This document shows, piece after piece, positions 1 to 8,407 of a stretch of 50,137 nucleotides of DNA. Position 1 is the first letter of the stretch, and each line of letters starts with the position of its first letter. The stretch is from FEN-1250 sp039918615 (GTDB lineage Bacteria > Gemmatimonadota > Gemmatimonadetes > Gemmatimonadales > Gemmatimonadaceae), in assembly GCA_039918615.1 (NCBI GenBank), contig JBDSHG010000151.1, forward strand, positions 1 through 50,137. Direction: 5' to 3'. The notes below the pieces were generated by a model, which ran no database searches, had not been told where the DNA came from, and was given only the letters and a program-made list of their open reading frames with translations. The position numbers and the translations under genes were made by a program.

Positions 1-2358
1 GTCGATGCTCGCGACACCGGTGCCCGGATCGATCGTCGCGATGCTCGGATCGCTCGAGCTCCAGGTGACGGTGCGACCGGTACGCGTGTTGCCGTTGCCG
101 TCCTTGGTCGTGGCGGCGAACGCGGGCGCGTTGCCGTTCTGCACCACCGATTGGCTCGTCGGCGAGACGGTCACGGTCGCGACGGGGGGAGGTGTGACGG
201 TAAGCGTCGCGCTGTTGCTGGTGACGCCTTCACTCGATGCGGTGATGGACGTCGTGCCGGCGGAGAGTCCAGTCGCGATCCCTGATGCGTCGATGCTCGC
301 GACACCGGTGTTGCTCGAGTTGAAGGTGATCGAGCGTCCGGTGAGGACGTTGCCGCCCGCGTCCTTCGTGACGACGGTGAACGCGGGTGTGTTCGCGCCG
401 GCGACGACGGATTGCGTCGTCGGCGAGATCGTGACGGATGCGACAGGCACCGCGGACACGGTGAGCGTCGCGTTAATGCTCGTCTTCCCTTCGCTCGACG
501 CGGTGATGCTCGTGGTGCCGGGCGCGACACCCGTCGCGACACCGGTGGTCGCGTCGACCGTCGCGACGGCCGTGTTGCTCGATGCGAAGGTGATCGTGCG
601 GCCGTTGAGCACATTGCCGCTTCCATCCTTCGCGACCGCCGTGAACGGCGCGGTGCTCGAGCCTACGAGCACCGATGCGCTCGTTGGCGAGATGGTGACG
701 CTCGCGACAGGAACCGCGAGCACGACGATCGTCGCCGTTCCCGTCTTTCCCTCGCTGGTCGCCGTTACGGTGAGTGTGCCCGGTGCGATCGCGGTGACTC
801 GCCCGTTGCTCGACACGCTGGCGACGTTGTCATCGCTCCCGTCCCATACGATCGTGCGGCCGGTGAGTGTGTTGCCGCTTCCATCCTTCGTCGTGGCCGT
901 GAGCTGCACCGCCTGACCGACGATCAGCGTGTCGAGCGGCGGCGCGATCGTCACCGAGGCCACGGGCACGCGCGTCACTGTTACCGTCGCCTGCGCGGTG
1001 AGACCCGACCCCGTCTGCGTTACCGTGATCACTGCCGTTCCGGGACCGACCGGCGTCACCAGTCCTGTGCCGCTGACCGTGGCTACGCTCGTGTTGTTCG
1101 ATGCGAATGTTACCGGACGACCAGTCTGTGAAAGCGTGCCGCCGATGGAGTCCAGCAGCGTCACCGTCAACTGCGTGGCCGGATCTGCTACGGTGAACGC
1201 CAGCGCATCGGGAATGACGACGACGCGTCTCACGGGCACGAGCGACACGGTTACGTTCGAGACGCCGGAGACGGAGCCGCTGGTGCCGGTGATGGTTGCG
1301 GTGCCGGGCGCATTGGCGGTCACGACGCCGTTCGCGTTCACGGACGCTACGCCAGTGTTGTTTGATGACCACGTCACCGTGCCCGGGATCGTGTTACCAC
1401 CTGCATCCGTGATGGTTGCGGTCAGCTGTTGTGTCTGAGAGACGAGGAGCGCGACGGTCGACGGCGAGACGATCACTGCGTTCGCTGGGGGGAGCGTGAC
1501 GGTGATCGGAACGTTGACGTGCGCGGCGCCGCTCGTCGCGGTGACGATCGCGCTCCCCTGCGCCTGGCCGGTCACCAAACCAGTAGAAGACACAAGCGCG
1601 ATATTGGAGTGATCGACCGTCCACGTGACGGGAGCGCCGGAGATCACGGCGCCGTTCGCATCCGTCACCGTGGCAGTAAGCTGCGAGGTCTGTCCGGTGG
1701 TGATCGTCACGCTCGTCGGCACGACGGTGATGCTCGCGGCCACCGCCGCTGCCACTGCGATTCCAGCGGTGCCCGACTTTCCTTCGCTTGTCGCGGTGAT
1801 GGTGGTTGCGCCGGCGCCTGCTCCCGTGACGAGCCCCGTATTGTCGACCCTGGCGACGTCGGTATTGGTCGACGTCCACGTCACGGTGCGATCGGGAAGC
1901 ACGTTGCCCGATGCATCGAGGGCGTCGGCCTGGAGATGGAAAGTCTCGCCCACCTTGATCGCCGCGCTCGTCGGCGACACGCGTACGGATGACACGCCGG
2001 GCGGGATGACGGTGATGGTGGAGAAGCCCGATTTTCCGTTGGAGCTCGCCGCGATACGCACGACACCTATCGCTATTCCGGTGACGACGCCGCCGCTCGA
2101 CACCGTGGCCGTCGCGGGATTCTCGGAGCTCCAGAAGACGCTGGCGCCGGAGACTGCATGGCCGTTGGCATCAGTGACTGCAGCGTGCAGCGTGACGCTG
2201 GCGCCGAGTGCGAGTGAGTCCGTCGAGGGAGTGACAGTGACGGATGCGCCGCCGCCTCCGGGCCCGGTCGAGTCGCCGCCGCCACAGGAGAGCAACACGA
2301 CCGCGCACGCGAGCGCGGAGACGAATGAAGCGATTGTCGACCAGCGTGCAGCGCGCAT
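1..2358 (-). CDS. Ig-like (BIG2) repeat lipoprotein, truncated at left edge
   Basis: Read on the minus strand, the frame from the ATG at 2358 stays open to base 1 (786 codons, no stop in the window). It begins with a hydrophobic signal ending in LLSC followed by GGGDSTGPGGGG, a lipoprotein signal with a flexible linker. At least nine tandem modules of about 84-88 residues follow, each with the core GRTVTWSSS..IATID..GVAS typical of bacterial Ig-like domain 2. The conserved Trp/Phe codon of each module falls at 61, 322, 586, 844, 1105, 1369, 1621, 1876 and 2131, always in phase. Such proteins are outer-membrane-anchored surface or adhesion-like proteins; no catalytic domain is visible here. 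No good Shine-Dalgarno precedes the start, and an out-of-frame ATG lies 11 nt upstream. The C-terminus is outside the window. Confidence 0.88.
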   Translation of the reverse strand, partial: MRAARWSTIASFVSALACAVVLLSCGGGDSTGPGGGGASVTVTPSTDSLALGASVTLHAAVTDANGHAVSGASVFWSSENPATATVSSGGVVTGIAIGVVRIAASSNGKSGFSTITVIPPGVSSVRVSPTSAAIKVGETFHLQADALDASGNVLPDRTVTWTSTNTDVARVDNTGLVTGAGAGATTITATSEGKSGTAGIAVAAAVAASITVVPTSVTITTGQTSQLTATVTDANGAVISGAPVTWTVDHSNIALVSSTGLVTGQAQGSAIVTATSGAAHVNVPITVTLPPANAVIVSPSTVALLVSQTQQLTATITDAGGNTIPGTVTWSSNNTGVASVNANGVVTANAPGTATITGTSGSVSGVSNVTVSLVPVRRVVVIPDALAFTVADPATQLTVTLLDSIGGTLSQTGRPVTFASNNTSVATVSGTGLVTPVGPGTAVITVTQTGSGLTAQATVTVTRVPVASVTIAPPLDTLIVGQAVQLTATTKDGSGNTLTGRTIVWDGSDDNVASVSSNGRVTAIAPGTLTVTATSEGKTGTATIVVLAVPVASVTISPTSASVLVGSSTAPFTAVAKDGSGNVLNGRTITFASSNTAVATVDATTGVATGVAPGTTSITASSEGKTSINATLTVSAVPVASVTISPTTQSVVAGANTPAFTVVTKDAGGNVLTGRSITFNSSNTGVASIDASGIATGLSAGTTSITASSEGVTSNSATLTVTPPPVATVTVSPTSQSVVQNGNAPAFAATTKDGNGNTRTGRTVTWSSSDPSIATIDPGTGVASID

Positions 2359-2569
2359 CGAGCACTCATTGTGGCAGGGATCCCACGCGATCACGCGCGC
2401 GCGCAGCGGTGCGCACGTGTGAGCTGGGGACTACATCATAATGGACCAGTCGCCCGAATGGAAAGCGGACCTTCCGGGACAGAGGTGCAAGCGATGCGCC
2501 AGTGGCTGGCGTGGCTAAATAGCGGGTTGGGCTGTGAAAAGATCCGTGGAAGTGCGAAAGCTGTTGCAA

Positions 2570-2609
2570 GTCACCAGTCGGTGACAATATCTTGTCACCA
2601 TCCAGTGAC
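2570..2609. promoter_or_regulatory. Tandem palindromic operator upstream of tetR
   Basis: Four alternating half-sites form two copies of the 16-bp palindrome GTCACC-N4-GGTGAC: 2570-2585 is perfect and 2594-2609 has one mismatch (AGTGAC). The inner pair also makes a perfect inverted repeat, GGTGACAA-TATC-TTGTCACC, at 2580-2599. The sites end 10 bp before the TetR start codon, the usual place for an autoregulatory TetR operator. The same palindrome recurs after the tetR stop. Binding by this TetR is inferred. The rest of 2359-2619 shows nothing else I recognise. Confidence 0.7.
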
Positions 2610-2619
2610 TTGAGGCACT

Positions 2620-3252
2620 ATGACACGCGATCGCTTCGCCACCCGCGCCGCCATCATCGAAAGCGCCGCCTCCCTCGTCGCCGCCGGCGGCATCCCCCAC
2701 CTCGGCGTCAACTCCCTCGCCGACGCCGCCGGCTGCGACAAAGTGCTCATCTATCGCTACTTCGGTGGCCTCGACGGTGTGCTCGCAGCGTTGGGTGCGG
2801 AGCGCGTGCTCTGGCCCGCTGTTGAGGTCCCGCCAGAGAATGATGACAGCGGCGTCTCGCTCGCGGAGGCAGTGCAATCACTCCTCCTCGAGGAATGGGC
2901 CGCGCTCTCCGCCGGCGCCTTGATGCTCCAGTCCGCAGTCTCCGAGCTCGAGTCGAGCCGCAGCTCACTCTCCCCCGCCACCGCCCAGCAGCGCGACGAG
3001 CAACACGCACGCATGATCGCGACGCTCAAAACCCGCCATCGAGTCCCGCCCTATGTCGACCTGCCCGCACTGGTGGAGCTACTCAGCTCGGCCCTGACGT
3101 TATTCGCGCTCCGAGCATCCCAGACGCACGGCGACCGGCGAGAAGGCTCGCCCGCCCAACACCTCGATCCCGCCACCCCCGCCGGCTGGCGTCGAATCGA
3201 AAAAATGCTCGGCGCCATCACCCGCGCTCTACTCCACGCCGAACACCAATAG
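2620..3252 (+). CDS. TetR-family transcriptional regulator
   Basis: 210 residues, a normal TetR length. The N-terminal 55 residues form the family's helix-turn-helix: RAAIIESAASLVAAGGI, then LADAAGCDKVLIYRYFGGLDGVLAAL, matching the TetR pattern in which the recognition helix ends in (L/I)YxYF. The rest is an alpha-helical ligand-binding and dimerisation domain that I cannot assign to a ligand. The ATG start lies just after two palindromic operator-like sites (2570-2609), and a third copy overlaps its stop codon, so autoregulation is likely. The gene is divergent from the Ig-repeat lipoprotein and convergent with the copC-like gene. Regulation of either neighbour is possible but unproven. Confidence 0.9.
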   Translation: MTRDRFATRAAIIESAASLVAAGGIPHLGVNSLADAAGCDKVLIYRYFGGLDGVLAALGAERVLWPAVEVPPENDDSGVSLAEAVQSLLLEEWAALSAGALMLQSAVSELESSRSSLSPATAQQRDEQHARMIATLKTRHRVPPYVDLPALVELLSSALTLFALRASQTHGDRREGSPAQHLDPATPAGWRRIEKMLGAITRALLHAEHQ

Positions 3253-3268
3253 TCACCGAGTGGTGACT
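3251..3268. promoter_or_regulatory. Third copy of the tetR palindrome at the tetR 3' end
   Basis: AGTCACC-GAGT-GGTGACT is a perfect 7+7 inverted repeat with a 4-bp spacer, beginning inside the tetR stop codon. It matches the promoter-proximal operator core GTCACC-N4-GGTGAC. No T-tract follows on either strand, so an intrinsic terminator is less likely than a protein-binding site, although a hairpin between convergent genes could also end transcription. Confidence 0.55.
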
Positions 3269-3285
3269 TATAGCATCTCTTCGAT

Positions 3286-3693
3286 TTACTTGGCCCCAGC
3301 GCCCTTCAACACGAAATTGTAGCTCCCCGTCGTCGGGTGCCCGTCACGCGCCACCACATGGTACGTCACTACATAGGTGCCCGGCGCGGTCACCGGCGCC
3401 GCAAAGTCGAGCGACGCCGTCGCGGGGGCCGAGCCTTCGTGGCGAAGCGCGCTGGTCTTCAGAGTGTCGCCGCCGACGCGGACAACTCGCACGCGGCTCA
3501 ACGCCAGCTCCAGCGGCTCCGAGAACCAGAGCTTCACCGCCGTCGGCGTCGTCGCAATCGTGTCATTCACCGCCGGCTCGGCGCGCACCAGATGCGCATG
3601 AAAACGAACGGCGGCCGACGCGGGAGCAAAGGCGGTGACGCCCGCGAAGATCAGCGCGGTGGAGAGAGTCGTAGTGAGAGCAGAGAGGCGCAT
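3286..3693 (-). CDS. copC: CopC-domain copper-binding periplasmic protein
   Basis: 135 residues. A signal peptide (MRLSALTTTL onward, cleavage predicted after ASA, about residue 27) is followed by a single CopC/YobA-type beta-sandwich domain. CopC hallmarks are FHAHLVRAEPA near the mature N-terminus (His32, His34), the central LWFSEPLE, the YVVTYHVVARDGHPTTGSY segment, and a final beta strand. In this family N-terminal and DGH-type histidines bind Cu(II). A longer frame reaches 3948, but residues before MRLSAL are Arg/Cys-rich and unlike a signal peptide, so the start at 3693 is preferred. No CopD-like membrane partner follows; the gene stands alone between tetR and a hydrolase. Confidence 0.85.
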   Translation of the reverse strand: MRLSALTTTLSTALIFAGVTAFAPASAAVRFHAHLVRAEPAVNDTIATTPTAVKLWFSEPLELALSRVRVVRVGGDTLKTSALRHEGSAPATASLDFAAPVTAPGTYVVTYHVVARDGHPTTGSYNFVLKGAGAK

Positions 3694-3766
3694 GACGGAA
3701 AGATAGGGGGTGGGAGTTCGTGTATTGGTACCAACGCAATCGCATGACGTGCCGTTGCACTCCCCG

Positions 3767-4651
3767 CTACGGCGCGCCGATCGATTGCCGGAGAAAGGAG
3801 AGCAGCTGCGTGCGATACGCTTCCGTGGACAGATCCGAGATCCCTTCGTGATCCGCGCCAGGCGCGAGCCACAGCGTTTTACGTCCGGGCGCGGCGCCGA
3901 ACATCCGGCGCGTCTCCTCGGGCGGAGTGAACGGATCGCTCGCACCACCGATCACGAGCACTGGCCCGCGATAGCGACGAAGACCGTCGAGCGGCGAGAG
4001 TCGCGACGGCCACACACCGAACCTCAGGCGCGATTGATAGCTCAGCAGCGGCTCGAACAGAATCGCCGGCATGCGCGAGATCATCGAGGCCATGCGATTC
4101 CGAATCGTATGCCGAATGTCGGAGTACACGCCCTGCAGCACCATCGCGTCGGCCGGGACCGGACCATCCTCGCCGATCAGCGCGGCGGCGCCGCCGAGCG
4201 AGATGCCGATCACGGCGACGGGCGCGTTGAGCTCTCGGCGCTTGAGCCACGCGAACGCCGCCCGCACATCCGTCGACTCGTACCAACCGAAGCTGTGACT
4301 CGCCGCGGGCGATCTGCCGTGGCCGCGAAAGTCGATCGCCAGCGTCGCATAGCCCTGTTGGCTCAGCCACTCCGCGTTGCTGGCTGTCTGGTCGCGCGAT
4401 GCGCCGCTGCCGTGCAGCAGGAGGACGGCCGGCGCATCCGTTCGCACACCGGGCCTGAACGTCGCAGCCAGCGCGAGCCCATCGGCGGTCACGATCGTCA
4501 CATCTTCGGCGGGCGCTCGCGACGCGGCGACATCGGAATTCGTCGAGCGCACGAGCAACGATCCGAGCATCCAGCTGATCACCAGGATCGCAACGATCAC
4601 CATGACGATCGTCGCGATCACACCGCGCGTTCGTCGATTTCGCGTCGTCAT
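3767..4651 (-). CDS. Membrane-anchored alpha/beta hydrolase
   Basis: 294 residues. One N-terminal transmembrane helix (residues 10-33) places the enzyme on the periplasmic side of the inner membrane. The domain has the serine-hydrolase set in order: oxyanion-hole HGSG (80-83), DFRGHGRS (107-114), nucleophile elbow GISLGG with Ser151, acidic residue in GGASDPFTPP (Asp239), and catalytic His in GADHEGIS (His268). This matches the dienelactone hydrolase / Aes-like 'alpha/beta hydrolase family' with an anchor helix; the substrate cannot be told from sequence. It lies 73 bp upstream of copC on the same strand and is divergent from the ABC exporter genes. Confidence 0.87.
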   Translation of the reverse strand: MTTRNRRTRGVIATIVMVIVAILVISWMLGSLLVRSTNSDVAASRAPAEDVTIVTADGLALAATFRPGVRTDAPAVLLLHGSGASRDQTASNAEWLSQQGYATLAIDFRGHGRSPAASHSFGWYESTDVRAAFAWLKRRELNAPVAVIGISLGGAAALIGEDGPVPADAMVLQGVYSDIRHTIRNRMASMISRMPAILFEPLLSYQSRLRFGVWPSRLSPLDGLRRYRGPVLVIGGASDPFTPPEETRRMFGAAPGRKTLWLAPGADHEGISDLSTEAYRTQLLSFLRQSIGAP

Positions 4652-4737
4652 TCCGATGGCTCGCTGGAGTTAGGATTCGTCATGCCCATTCGATCCGCGT
4701 CTCACTCATACGTCCCTCGCCACTCCGTGCCGATTTC

Positions 4738-5490
4738 GTGATCGAGGTCGACAAGCTCACCAAAAGCTACGGCTCGTTCGAGGCCGTGCGAGGAATGTCG
4801 TTCACCGTCGCGCCGGGCGAAGTACTCGGTCTCGTCGGTCCGAACGGCGCCGGCAAGACGACGACGCTGCGGAGCATTGCGGGGATCATCGTCCCCACCA
4901 GCGGCACCGTGCGCGTCGGCGGCTTCGACATCGCCACGACGCCGGAGCGCGCCAAGGCGCTCCTCGCCTTCATCCCCGACGAGCCGCAGCTCTTCGAGCA
5001 TCTCACGGTCGAAGAGCATCTGCGCTTCATCGGACGCCTGTACGGAGTGGCCGACGCGCCCGCGCGCATCGAGCCGCTGCTCGTCGAAATGGAGCTGCTC
5101 GAGAAGCGGGGCGTCCTCCCCGCCGCACTCTCGCGCGGCATGCGGCAGAAGCTCGCCATCGCATGCGGGCTGCTGCACGCCCCATCCGCTCTCCTGCTCG
5201 ACGAGCCTCTCACGGGGCTCGACCCCGCCGGCATGCGGCGCATGAAGTCCACGATCGCCGCACGCGCGCGCGCCGGCGCCGCCGTGGTCCTCAGCTCGCA
5301 CCTGCTGCATCTCGTGCAGGAGCTCTGCACCCGCCTCCTCGTCATGCAGCGCGGCCGCGTGATCGCGCTCGGCACGCTCGCCGAAATAGTAGCGGAACGC
5401 CCCGATCTCGCCGGCCTCGCGCTCGAGGATGTCTTTCTCGCGCTCATCGATGAAGGAGAGCGCTCCGAGTCGTCGCGCGAGTCGGCGTGA
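4738..5490 (+). CDS. ABC transporter ATP-binding protein
   Basis: 250 residues from a GTG start. It has the full ABC ATPase motif set: Walker A GPNGAGKTT (34-42), a signature variant ALSRGMRQKLAIA in place of LSGGQ, Walker B ALLLDEPLTGLDP, and the switch histidine in VVLSSHLLH. The layout and the RVGGFDI segment are typical of the ABC-2/Ccm-like exporter subgroup. Its stop overlaps the GTG of the permease by 4 nt (GTGA), so the two are translationally coupled and form one exporter in which this subunit hydrolyses ATP on the cytoplasmic face. The substrate is unknown. Confidence 0.93.
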   Translation: MIEVDKLTKSYGSFEAVRGMSFTVAPGEVLGLVGPNGAGKTTTLRSIAGIIVPTSGTVRVGGFDIATTPERAKALLAFIPDEPQLFEHLTVEEHLRFIGRLYGVADAPARIEPLLVEMELLEKRGVLPAALSRGMRQKLAIACGLLHAPSALLLDEPLTGLDPAGMRRMKSTIAARARAGAAVVLSSHLLHLVQELCTRLLVMQRGRVIALGTLAEIVAERPDLAGLALEDVFLALIDEGERSESSRESA

Positions 5491-7217
5491 ACGTCGCCCT
5501 TCGCTACCTCCTCTGGCACAGCGCGCGAAACCGCCTGCGCGGCCAGCTCTCGCGTCTCAAGCGGCCGCGCTACCTCCTCGCCCTCCTCGCGGGTGCGGTC
5601 TACTTCGGCGCACTCCTCTTCAACTCGCAGATGCCCAGCCCGCTCGCCGGCGCCACCTCGAGCGAGCTCGGACAGCTCATCTACACTGCGATCATCTTCG
5701 TCACCATCGCGAGTGGATGGGTATTCGGCAGTGACCGCCCCGCCCTCGTCTTCTCCGAGGCAGAGGTGCAGCTCCTCTTCCCTGCACCACTCTCGCGCTC
5801 GGCCCTCGTGCGCTACAAGATCGCGCAGGCGCAGATCGTCGTCCTCTTCAGCGTCCTGATCTGGGTCATCCTCCTCCGTCGCGGAGGAACGACGCTGCCG
5901 CTCTGGATGCGCGCGATCTCGCTCTGGATCATCCTTTCGACGATGTATCTGCATCGCGTGGGCGCCTCCCTCGTGCGCACGAGCGCCGTGTCGCACGGAA
6001 CGCGCGGCATGCGCAACAATGCCATCCCGATCGCGATCGTCTCGGCGACGGTCTTCGTCGTCGGCTGGACGATCGTACGCGCGATCCCCACCGTGCGCTC
6101 CGCGATGCTCATCGGCGAAGGCAGTGATGCACTCGCGCGGCTCTCCGCGAGTCAGCCGCTGGCTGCGATCCTCTTCCCCTTCCACCTCCTCGTCGCTCCC
6201 CTCTTCGCCGACAGCGCGAAACACTGGCTCCTCGCGATCCTTCCCGCCTTCGCGCTGATGGCGGCGCACTACCCGTGGGTCACGCGTACCGATGCGGCCT
6301 TCGAGGAGGCCGTGGCCGACGCTGCCGCAAAGCGCGCGCGTGCGGTTGCCTCCACGCGCAATGCACGACGGCGCCCCACCGCGCTGGCCGAGGGGGCGGT
6401 GCCGCGTCCGTGGTTCGCGCTTGCGCCGGTCGGGCATCCGGCGGTGGCCATTGTCTGGAAGAACGTGCTCGCCTACACACGCGCGCTCCGGCTCACGACA
6501 CTGGCGATTCTCGTTTGCGGCGTTGCGATCATTGGCACCGCGGTGTATTCGGAAGTCGGCGACTTGAGCGAGCTCGCATCGATCGGCGAGATCCTCTGCG
6601 CGATCCCGATCGTCATGCTCGTCATCCTCGGGCCGGGCTTCGTGCGTGCGGACCTTCGGCAGGATCTGCTGCAGCTCGATCAGCTGCGCAGCTACCCGCT
6701 GAAGGGATCGATGATCGTCGCGGCGGAGATCGCGAGCACGGCGGCGATTCTCACCGCGATGCAGTATCTGCTTCTCGTGCTCGCGATCTTCCTCTCGTCG
6801 TTCGACCGGCACGCGCCCGTGCCGATCGCTCCCGCCGCGCTGATCGCGCTCGTGGTGCTCCCCACGCTCAACGCGATCTCGCTCACCGTCGCCAACGGCG
6901 CCGCGCTCCTCTTCCCGGGGTGGGTGCGTCTGGGCGATGGCCGCGCGGCCGGAATCGAGGCAATGGGGCAGAACGTGCTCGCGATCTTCGTGTCGCTCAT
7001 CATCTCGCTCCTCGCGCTGCTTCTCCCACTCGCGGTCACGACGCTCATCGCCGGCGCCATCGGCGCGCTGACCTCGCGCGGAGTGGACGCGTGGGCGTTC
7101 GTGCCGGCGGCGCCGGTGGGCGCGCTCATCGCCTTCGGTGAGCTGTGGCTGGTCATCCGGTGGCTGGGACGCGTGTTCGCACGCACGGATCTCGCGCAGA
7201 TCGAGCCCCCGGGGTGA
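5487..7217 (+). CDS. ABC exporter permease (putative ABC exporter family)
   Basis: 576 residues from a GTG overlapping the ATPase stop. About a dozen hydrophobic segments are arranged in two halves. A hydrophilic loop (about residues 270-325, rich in Ala/Arg) precedes GHPAVAIVWKNVLAYTRALR, which begins the second half. The pattern, including FSEAEVQLLFPAPLSR near residue 90, fits the large-membrane-subunit family annotated 'putative ABC exporter'. It pairs with the upstream ATPase as a two-component exporter of unknown substrate. I see no periplasmic adaptor or outer-membrane partner beside it. Confidence 0.85.
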   Translation: MNVALRYLLWHSARNRLRGQLSRLKRPRYLLALLAGAVYFGALLFNSQMPSPLAGATSSELGQLIYTAIIFVTIASGWVFGSDRPALVFSEAEVQLLFPAPLSRSALVRYKIAQAQIVVLFSVLIWVILLRRGGTTLPLWMRAISLWIILSTMYLHRVGASLVRTSAVSHGTRGMRNNAIPIAIVSATVFVVGWTIVRAIPTVRSAMLIGEGSDALARLSASQPLAAILFPFHLLVAPLFADSAKHWLLAILPAFALMAAHYPWVTRTDAAFEEAVADAAAKRARAVASTRNARRRPTALAEGAVPRPWFALAPVGHPAVAIVWKNVLAYTRALRLTTLAILVCGVAIIGTAVYSEVGDLSELASIGEILCAIPIVMLVILGPGFVRADLRQDLLQLDQLRSYPLKGSMIVAAEIASTAAILTAMQYLLLVLAIFLSSFDRHAPVPIAPAALIALVVLPTLNAISLTVANGAALLFPGWVRLGDGRAAGIEAMGQNVLAIFVSLIISLLALLLPLAVTTLIAGAIGALTSRGVDAWAFVPAAPVGALIAFGELWLVIRWLGRVFARTDLAQIEPPG

Positions 7218-7219
7218 CT

Positions 7220-7239
7220 GCGCGACGCGTGTGTCGCGC
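7220..7239 (+). terminator. Stem-loop after the ABC exporter genes, no T-tract
   Basis: GCGCGAC-GCGTGT-GTCGCGC is a perfect 7-bp inverted repeat with a 6-nt loop, 3 bp after the permease stop codon. The position fits a 3'-end hairpin, but the following bases are GC-rich with no run of T, so intrinsic termination is doubtful. Confidence 0.3.
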
Positions 7240-7334
7240 GCGCGGGCGTCCGATGGCAAGATTCAGGGATGCGGCGTTCGGCATGATCTCCATGCGGTGG
7301 CGCAGCTACAACGTCGATCGAGGTTACCCGAGCA

Positions 7335-7697
7335 GTGGCAATATCAATAGTTCGGATCATCATGTACGTGCAGGAGCTTCCGAAGGTCACCCGCTTCTAC
7401 GAGCGCTACTTCGGCATGAAGGCGCTGCCGTCCGACGAGAAGGGGTGGGTGGAGCTCGTCAGCGAAGGCGGCGGCTGTGTTCTCGCGCTGCACCAGGCGA
7501 GCCGCGCGCAGAAGAGCGGCGCCGCGATGAAGATCGTCTTCGGCGTTCCCGATGTGCCGGACTTCGTGCTCGCGTGCGAAAAGGACGGGCTGAAATTCGG
7601 ACCCGTCCACGATGTCGACGGTCTCCACTTCGCCAACGTCAAGGATCCGGCCGGGAACTCGGTACAGATTTCGAATCGCGTAACCCCGCAGAGTTAA
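7335..7697 (+). CDS. VOC-family (glyoxalase/bleomycin-resistance fold) protein
   Basis: 120 residues from a GTG start. It forms a single vicinal-oxygen-chelate fold: IVRIIMYVQELPKVTRFYER at the N-terminus, VELVSEGGGCVLALH, and a C-terminal strand ending VKDPAGNSVQISN, the usual DPxGN signature. The place where metal-dependent members often carry a ligand His in the first strand reads IVRI, so a metal-dependent glyoxalase activity is not assured. The stop overlaps the kdpE start (TAATG), so it is probably the first gene of the kdpE operon. A role in potassium regulation is not evident. Confidence 0.82.
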   Translation: MAISIVRIIMYVQELPKVTRFYERYFGMKALPSDEKGWVELVSEGGGCVLALHQASRAQKSGAAMKIVFGVPDVPDFVLACEKDGLKFGPVHDVDGLHFANVKDPAGNSVQISNRVTPQS

Positions 7698-8407
7698 TGG
7701 CAGCCGCGCTCGATACGGTGCTCATCGTCGATGATGAGCCGAAGATTCGGGCGCTCCTCCGCGATGCACTCGTCGCGGATGGCGTGGCCGTCGTCGAAGC
7801 ATCGACCGGCGCCGAGGGAATCGGCGCGGCGCTTGAGAGCAGGCCACAGCTGATCGTGCTCGATCTCGGGCTCCCGGACATGGACGGCGTCGACGTCTGT
7901 CGTGCCATCCGCGAATGGTCGAGCGCGCCGATTCTCGTCGTCTCGGCGCGGCACTCCGAGGAGGAGAAGACCAAGCTGCTCGACGCCGGCGCCGACGACT
8001 ACGTCACGAAGCCCTTCGGCGTCCCGGAGCTGCGCGCGCGCATTCGTGCGCAACTGCGTCGCGCGCGCATGCGCCCCGTGCCCGGCGGCGATGTCCCCAT
8101 TCGCGTCGACGATCTGGAAATCGATCTTGCGCGCAAGCTCGTGCGCCGCGGAGGCACCGCGGTGCATCTCACCCCCACCGAGTGGGAGCTGCTGCACGAG
8201 CTCGTGAGCCACGACGGCCGCACGCTCACGCATCGGCAGCTCTTCCACAAGGTATGGGGGCAGTCGTACGGCGATCCGCAGGGCTATCTCCGCGTGTACA
8301 TCGCGCATCTGCGCCGAAAGCTCGAGGCGGACCCGTATCATCCGCGGCTGCTGCTCACCGACGCCGGCGTCGGCTACCGCTTCGACAGTGAGCCCGCGCA
8401 GCCGTGA
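7697..8407 (+). CDS. kdpE: KdpE response regulator
   Basis: 236 residues, OmpR/PhoB class. Receiver domain: acidic pair Asp12-Asp13 (VDDEP), phospho-acceptor Asp56 in VLDLGLPDMDG, and Lys105 in VTKPFG. The C-terminal winged helix includes LTPTEWELLHELV and the stretch GDPQGYLRVYIAHLRRKLE, characteristic of KdpE rather than PhoB. KdpE is phosphorylated by KdpD and activates kdpFABC under potassium limitation or salt stress. The frame continues upstream of 7697 but overlaps the VOC gene out of phase, so the ATG in the TAATG overlap is the start. The next gene overlaps its stop by 4 nt. Confidence 0.95.
   Translation: MAAALDTVLIVDDEPKIRALLRDALVADGVAVVEASTGAEGIGAALESRPQLIVLDLGLPDMDGVDVCRAIREWSSAPILVVSARHSEEEKTKLLDAGADDYVTKPFGVPELRARIRAQLRRARMRPVPGGDVPIRVDDLEIDLARKLVRRGGTAVHLTPTEWELLHELVSHDGRTLTHRQLFHKVWGQSYGDPQGYLRVYIAHLRRKLEADPYHPRLLLTDAGVGYRFDSEPAQP

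Noticed and set aside
5..916. Plus-strand repeat protein of 303 codons
   Set aside because: It is the reverse complement of the Ig-like modules; the minus strand gives a lipoprotein signal and canonical BIG2 cores.
3251..3268. Rho-independent terminator between tetR and copC
   Set aside because: No T-tract on either side, and the sequence matches the promoter-proximal operator, so a regulatory site is favoured.
4767..7259. 830-codon open frame on the minus strand opposite the ABC exporter genes
   Set aside because: It is antisense to two well-recognised genes; its product is Arg/Glu/Asp/His-rich without domains, an effect of high-GC third positions.
7145..7696. N-terminal extension of the kdpE frame
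   Set aside because: It overlaps the ABC permease end and the VOC gene out of phase and has no receiver homology; the ATG at 7697 is the natural start.
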